From: Pelagicoccus sp. SDUM812005
GTDB lineage: Bacteria > Verrucomicrobiota > Verrucomicrobiia > Opitutales > Opitutaceae
Direction of reading: 5' to 3'
Length of the DNA stretch: 64,000 nt
Assembly: GCF_031127875.1 (NCBI RefSeq)
Contig: NZ_JARXIA010000027.1
Location: 1 to 64,000, forward strand
The stretch's first letter is position 1. Each line of letters opens with the position of its first letter. This document shows positions 61,701-64,000 of the stretch, piece after piece. The position numbers were made by a program, and so were the translations under genes. The notes beneath the pieces were generated by a model, which was given only the letters and a program-made list of their open reading frames with translations, searched no databases and was not told the origin of the DNA.

Positions 61701-62601
61701 AGGTGTCGACGCCGCCGGGCAGGTTTTCCGTGACGAGCGAGAGTTGCGTCTGGGCTACGGGGGAGTCGAAGGGGGTGAGGGCAACGTCGACGCGGGTGCC
61801 GGGTTCGGCGAAGACGACGTCGATGAAATTGATCTGCACGGCCCTTTGGTCGCGGATGAGGTCGCCGGCTTGGATTCCTACCGCCTCGGCGGGGCCTCCG
61901 GGGTGGGTGGCCCAGACGAGGTAGGATTGGTTGCCGCGAGTGGCTCCCAGAGATTCGCCCCAGAAGGCGCGGAGTCCGAGGCTGCTGGCCCAGGTTTCGC
62001 GAGCGAGTCCGGTGGACGGCACGATGCGGGCGTTCAGGCCCGGCAGCAGACGCTTGAGCGCGGCGTAGGCGAGCTCGGAGCAGTAGAGGGTGGGCTCTTG
62101 GCCTTCGGCGAGGCGCAGGGCACCCCAAGCGGTGGCCGCCCAGATGCCGCCGCTTGCGGATTCGGTGAAGGAGTTGACGGGACAGGGGATATCGCTGCCC
62201 AAGGGGAATACCTTTTGCCAGCCTTCGCCGTCGAATTGGTCGATGCCTTGGTCGGAGGCGGCGTAGAGATGGCCGTCGGAGGTGGCCTTGATGGCGTTGA
62301 CGGGCACGCCGCTGAGGCCGTCCTGGGTGCCGTACTTTTTCCAGTCGAGCCCGTCGTAGACGATCACGCCGTGGTCTTCAGCGAACCAGATGCGCCCTTG
62401 GCTGTCCTCCGTCCCGTCGCGGAGCCCGACGTTTTGCAGGTAGGAAAACTGGCGCCATCTCCAAGGTTCGCGGATGGGATCCGGAACGCTGGGGACGTAG
62501 CTCTCTTGGGCTGCAGCCGTCGCCGAGATGAGGGCGACGGCGAGCAGCTCGAATAGGATTATAGCCAGGGATCCCGCCAGGAACTGTCTCGAGTGGTGCA
62601 A
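58744..62601 (-). CDS. Hybrid sensor kinase with propeller and PDZ-like insert
   Basis: A 1285-residue membrane sensor. Order: signal peptide (RQFLAGSLAIILFELLAVAL), propeller blades (about 35-190), a PDZ-like insert (about 205-297, with THPGGPAEAVGIQAGDLIRD), more blades (about 300-750), Y_Y_Y domain (757-847), transmembrane helix (850-870), coiled linker, HisKA with LSHEIRTPLNAILGF (His921), HATPase (NLISNAIKF, ITDTGIGM, GVGLGLSIVKRI) and a C-terminal receiver with Asp1210 in LLDIHLPGIDG. There is no DNA-binding domain, so it must signal through another protein. The start is TTG: an in-frame stop lies directly upstream and no ATG or GTG occurs before the hydrophobic segment. It follows the sodium:solute symporter by 51 bp, so it may sense that transporter's substrate. 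Confidence 0.9.
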   Translation of the reverse strand: MHHSRQFLAGSLAIILFELLAVALISATAAAQESYVPSVPDPIREPWRWRQFSYLQNVGLRDGTEDSQGRIWFAEDHGVIVYDGLDWKKYGTQDGLSGVPVNAIKATSDGHLYAASDQGIDQFDGEGWQKVFPLGSDIPCPVNSFTESASGGIWAATAWGALRLAEGQEPTLYCSELAYAALKRLLPGLNARIVPSTGLARETWASSLGLRAFWGESLGATRGNQSYLVWATHPGGPAEAVGIQAGDLIRDQRAVQINFIDVVFAEPGTRVDVALTPFDSPVAQTQLSLVTENLPGGVDTFAISQILETTDGDLWFAHQSGPLSRYQPNLGDLGDPAAWTLFTNEQGLRVGRSPRLLEADDGTIWNISNDRAAGGVNRYRNGSWSHFRLESLPNGSDNSTSIIQTQDGTIMIGGFKLHVFKDETWSVYTVRDVPMPFHRTRLLETRNGQIWIIGLGEEASLLDWGNERWSSYERLYFECEDSQGRTWFIEQDGSAVAHKDGNWTRYDLRDIGIEQTRRIAPSRSGALWATGATEQKLAIARFDEAKEQWELLHQSSLTLDSPRHNAFFEAADGSLWFGSRIGVVHYDGERWHSYKQPNTPYQVYAITQTSDGSMWFGGNHLRRLTDGRWESVNEPIELASWIEAMTVDSHGDLWIGTRSYGLFRREGERFVRYGVEDGLASNSISSLQALDNGGLIARTQKGFSRFDGRDWAPRILPLNTSGQQKDTNFALNEAGYLWFNQDEQIAIRYKTDSDAPDCWIESAPEKIAPPGNVTLSWDGLDRWENTPADKLQFSWRIDGGPWSRYSTDKSVTLLELDTGEHTFELRARDWDFNVDSTPALTTLTVIPPIWRQGWFLSMLALFLGIIVIQASRILNRDKRLREASHTLETRVQERTRQLAEAKERAEVASKAKSDFLAVLSHEIRTPLNAILGFAQLIPLEDDKENRKQYITNIRDSGEHLLDLMDNILAYTNINNESPSIAPVSITQLLSEIHESFNRQATKRGLALSLQLPPAPVPRFLTDDARLRQALANLISNAIKFTEAGEIRTVLSVEESDSGANLRAVTIQITDTGIGMSPADVERIYEPFKQADSSYSRRFEGVGLGLSIVKRIVDSLGGSLSCSSQPDRGTQFTIALELPVVQESEPPPPPQDQPPPASIHAPILVVEDDTNNQLVIGSMLDRFGLAYEIADHGSEALDFLRAKDYSLALLDIHLPGIDGFEVARSIRDGACGEGKKELCLIGLSALETLEDRNKALAAGMNDFISKPVKLQTLNDTLSRYLSVPQQ

Positions 62602-62652
62602 TCACCCGCAACTAAGCGAAGTCGCGGGCTTTGTCAAAACCGCCGGGTGCGA

Positions 62653-64000
62653 CTAGGACGCTTTGCGAATGGCCTCTTCCTTGATGGCGATGGCCTTTTT
62701 GGCGCGGGCGGCGACCATGCGCAGGATGAGGCCGACGGCGACGACCAGGCCGCCGCAGATGAGGATTAGCAGGCGGTCGAACATCTTGTTGGGCACCGCT
62801 AGGAGCAGTAGCGTGAGGGATCCGTAGGCGAAGCAGAGGTTGCCCAGCACCAGGTGCTGGCGGCGGTCGTTTTCGGCTTCGTCCTGGTGTTCCGAGGCGC
62901 GGTCCACGGGGCGGCGCGTTTCTTCGAAGAAGGCTTCCACGCGCTCGCGGTAGGCGGCGGGGGCGCTCTTGTAGAAAAGCATGGTGAAGAAATACCAGAG
63001 GCTACAGGCGAGGAAGATGGAGCCGGTGGTGATGGCGATGCTGAGGTCGCCGAGCTCGCGGCCGTTGAGCGGCGTCTCCTGTCCCCAGATGCTTTGGCGA
63101 AATTCTTCGGTGAGGGAGATCTTGGCGATGACGGAAACGATGAATCCGACGACCATGGTGCTCCAGCCGGTCCACTCCGGGGTGCGCTTGATGAACATGC
63201 CGAAGGTCAGTGGCAAGGCGGTGGGAAGGCCGATGGAAGCGGTGGCGAGCAGGATGAGGTCGAAGAGCTCGAGCTCCTTGACGGAGGAGAACTGCAGGGC
63301 GATGAGGATCCAGATGGCTCCGTAGACGAGGATGAACACGCGGCCGACCAGGATCTGGTTGCTCTCGCTGGCCTGCTTGTTGACCACTTGGATGTAGAAA
63401 TTCCTTACGAAGGTGCCGGAGTAGACGTTGAGCAGGCTGTTCATGGAGGTGAGGCTGGCGGCGAAGATGCCGCATACCAGCAGTCCGAGAAGTCCTTGGG
63501 GAAGCAGCTCGGTGGCGATGGCGACGTAGGCTGCTTCGTTCGGGTTGTTGAGCTGCGGGTACATGCCGCTCAAGTCCGGGAAGAGCACGGCGGAGCCGAG
63601 CGCGGGGATCATCCAAATGGGGGCCAGGATGAGGAAGCCGGCGATGGATATGAGGACCGCCTTGCGGGCGTCGCGTCCGTCTTTCACGAAGACGTAGCGG
63701 GCGGCGCCGGTGAGCATGCTGTTCATCATGGTCGCTTGGTTGATCATCAAGGTCACGGCGAAGAAGACGATGATCCAAGGGCGGGAGAATTCGGTCCAGT
63801 CGAAGTGCTGGCTAGGGATGCGCTCGATCAATCCGCTGAAGCCTCCGATTTCTTCGTGGCTGAGGGTCAAGGCTGCCATGATGAGAGTGATGGACAGGAC
63901 CACCAGCATTTGCACGAAGTCGCCGGCAGTGGCTGCCCAGGCGCCGCCGAAGAGGGTCATGGCGATGGTGACGATGCCGAGCACGATGATGATCTGCTCC
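62653..64000 (-). CDS. Sodium:solute symporter (SSS), N-terminus outside window
   Basis: The last 449 or so residues of an inner-membrane symporter of the SSS family; the frame stays open to the window end. About ten hydrophobic helices can be followed, with GGAWAATAGDFVQMLVVL early (the family's helix 5 region), NQATMMNSMLTGAARYVF, LLPQGLLGLLVCGIFAASLTSMNSLLNVYSGTF (the characteristic helix 8-9 region with the sodium-site Ser/Thr cluster) and a C-terminal cytoplasmic linker with two further helices. The transported solute could be a monosaccharide or other small molecule; nothing in the sequence decides it. It is upstream of the hybrid kinase on the same strand. Confidence 0.9.
   Translation of the reverse strand, partial: EQIIIVLGIVTIAMTLFGGAWAATAGDFVQMLVVLSITLIMAALTLSHEEIGGFSGLIERIPSQHFDWTEFSRPWIIVFFAVTLMINQATMMNSMLTGAARYVFVKDGRDARKAVLISIAGFLILAPIWMIPALGSAVLFPDLSGMYPQLNNPNEAAYVAIATELLPQGLLGLLVCGIFAASLTSMNSLLNVYSGTFVRNFYIQVVNKQASESNQILVGRVFILVYGAIWILIALQFSSVKELELFDLILLATASIGLPTALPLTFGMFIKRTPEWTGWSTMVVGFIVSVIAKISLTEEFRQSIWGQETPLNGRELGDLSIAITTGSIFLACSLWYFFTMLFYKSAPAAYRERVEAFFEETRRPVDRASEHQDEAENDRRQHLVLGNLCFAYGSLTLLLLAVPNKMFDRLLILICGGLVVAVGLILRMVAARAKKAIAIKEEAIRKAS

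Noticed and set aside
60742-62556. Plus-strand open frame of 604 codons opposite the hybrid kinase
   Set aside because: Val/Gly/Glu-rich composition typical of a reverse reading; the minus strand carries clear kinase motifs.
1-64000. CRISPR arrays, tRNA or rRNA genes, insertion sequences
   Set aside because: No repeat-spacer pattern, cloverleaf, rRNA-like segment or transposase motif was seen on either strand.

Overview
The window most likely comes from a marine Verrucomicrobiota of the class Opitutae (Puniceicoccales/Opitutales type). The grounds are three TonB-dependent receptors that share the mature N-terminal signature ELSPFxVDxSxDQG[YW], four secreted sulfatases, two hybrid sensor kinases with periplasmic beta-propellers, no SusD partner for any receptor, and a full set for L-fucose catabolism. 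This is inference from family content; there is no rRNA or other phylogenetic marker in the window. No tRNA, rRNA, CRISPR array or insertion sequence was seen.

Layout. (1) 1-11568: the end of a sulfatase, a GH29 alpha-L-fucosidase, a GH29-like lipoprotein, a right-handed beta-helix enzyme (GH141-like), TonB receptor 1 and a second GH29. (2) 11611-17565: a 1581-residue secreted multidomain protein with a candidate TIM-barrel hydrolase and a C-terminal hexapeptide beta-helix, then a secreted alpha/beta hydrolase. (3) 17618-27171: a GH36 (Sip1-type) alpha-galactosidase, GH97, a sulfatase, and a hybrid two-component regulator whose start codon overlaps the sulfatase stop. (4) 27548-31193: TonB receptor 2. 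(5) 31220-40460: the L-fucose uptake and catabolism block, with an AraC regulator, PfkB kinase, DUF4432 epimerase-like protein, FGGY kinase, FucI isomerase, RhaM-type mutarotase and FucP permease. (6) 40528-57557: a second polysaccharide block with a GPH symporter, two sulfatases, a PhoD-like phosphatase, an unknown secreted protein, a GH88 unsaturated glucuronyl hydrolase, GH3, a beta-helix/carbohydrate-esterase fusion and TonB receptor 3. (7) 57664-64000: a LacI-family regulator, a hybrid kinase with a PDZ-like insert, and a sodium:solute symporter cut by the window end.

Together this reads as a fucoidan or sulfated galactofucan utilisation locus. Sulfatases remove sulfate, GH29/GH141-like enzymes release fucose, GH36/GH97 remove alpha-galactose or alpha-glucose, GH88/GH3/esterase deal with uronate, beta-linked sugar and acetyl decorations, TonB receptors import fragments, and FucP with mutarotase, FucI and a kinase carries fucose to L-fuculose-1-phosphate. 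No L-fuculose-phosphate aldolase is present. In this phylum that step is usually in a bacterial-microcompartment locus, so it is probably elsewhere.

The most notable content is regulatory. Four different repeated promoter elements divide the locus into sub-regulons: a TCCCT...GGGTTCCC box at fixed distance from the -10 in three promoters; an AATACTC...GGCGAT box in two; a 45-bp box, 41/45 identical, in front of both fucose-catabolic operons and next to araC; and CGTGAC-NN-GTCACG palindromes (five sites) in the second polysaccharide block.
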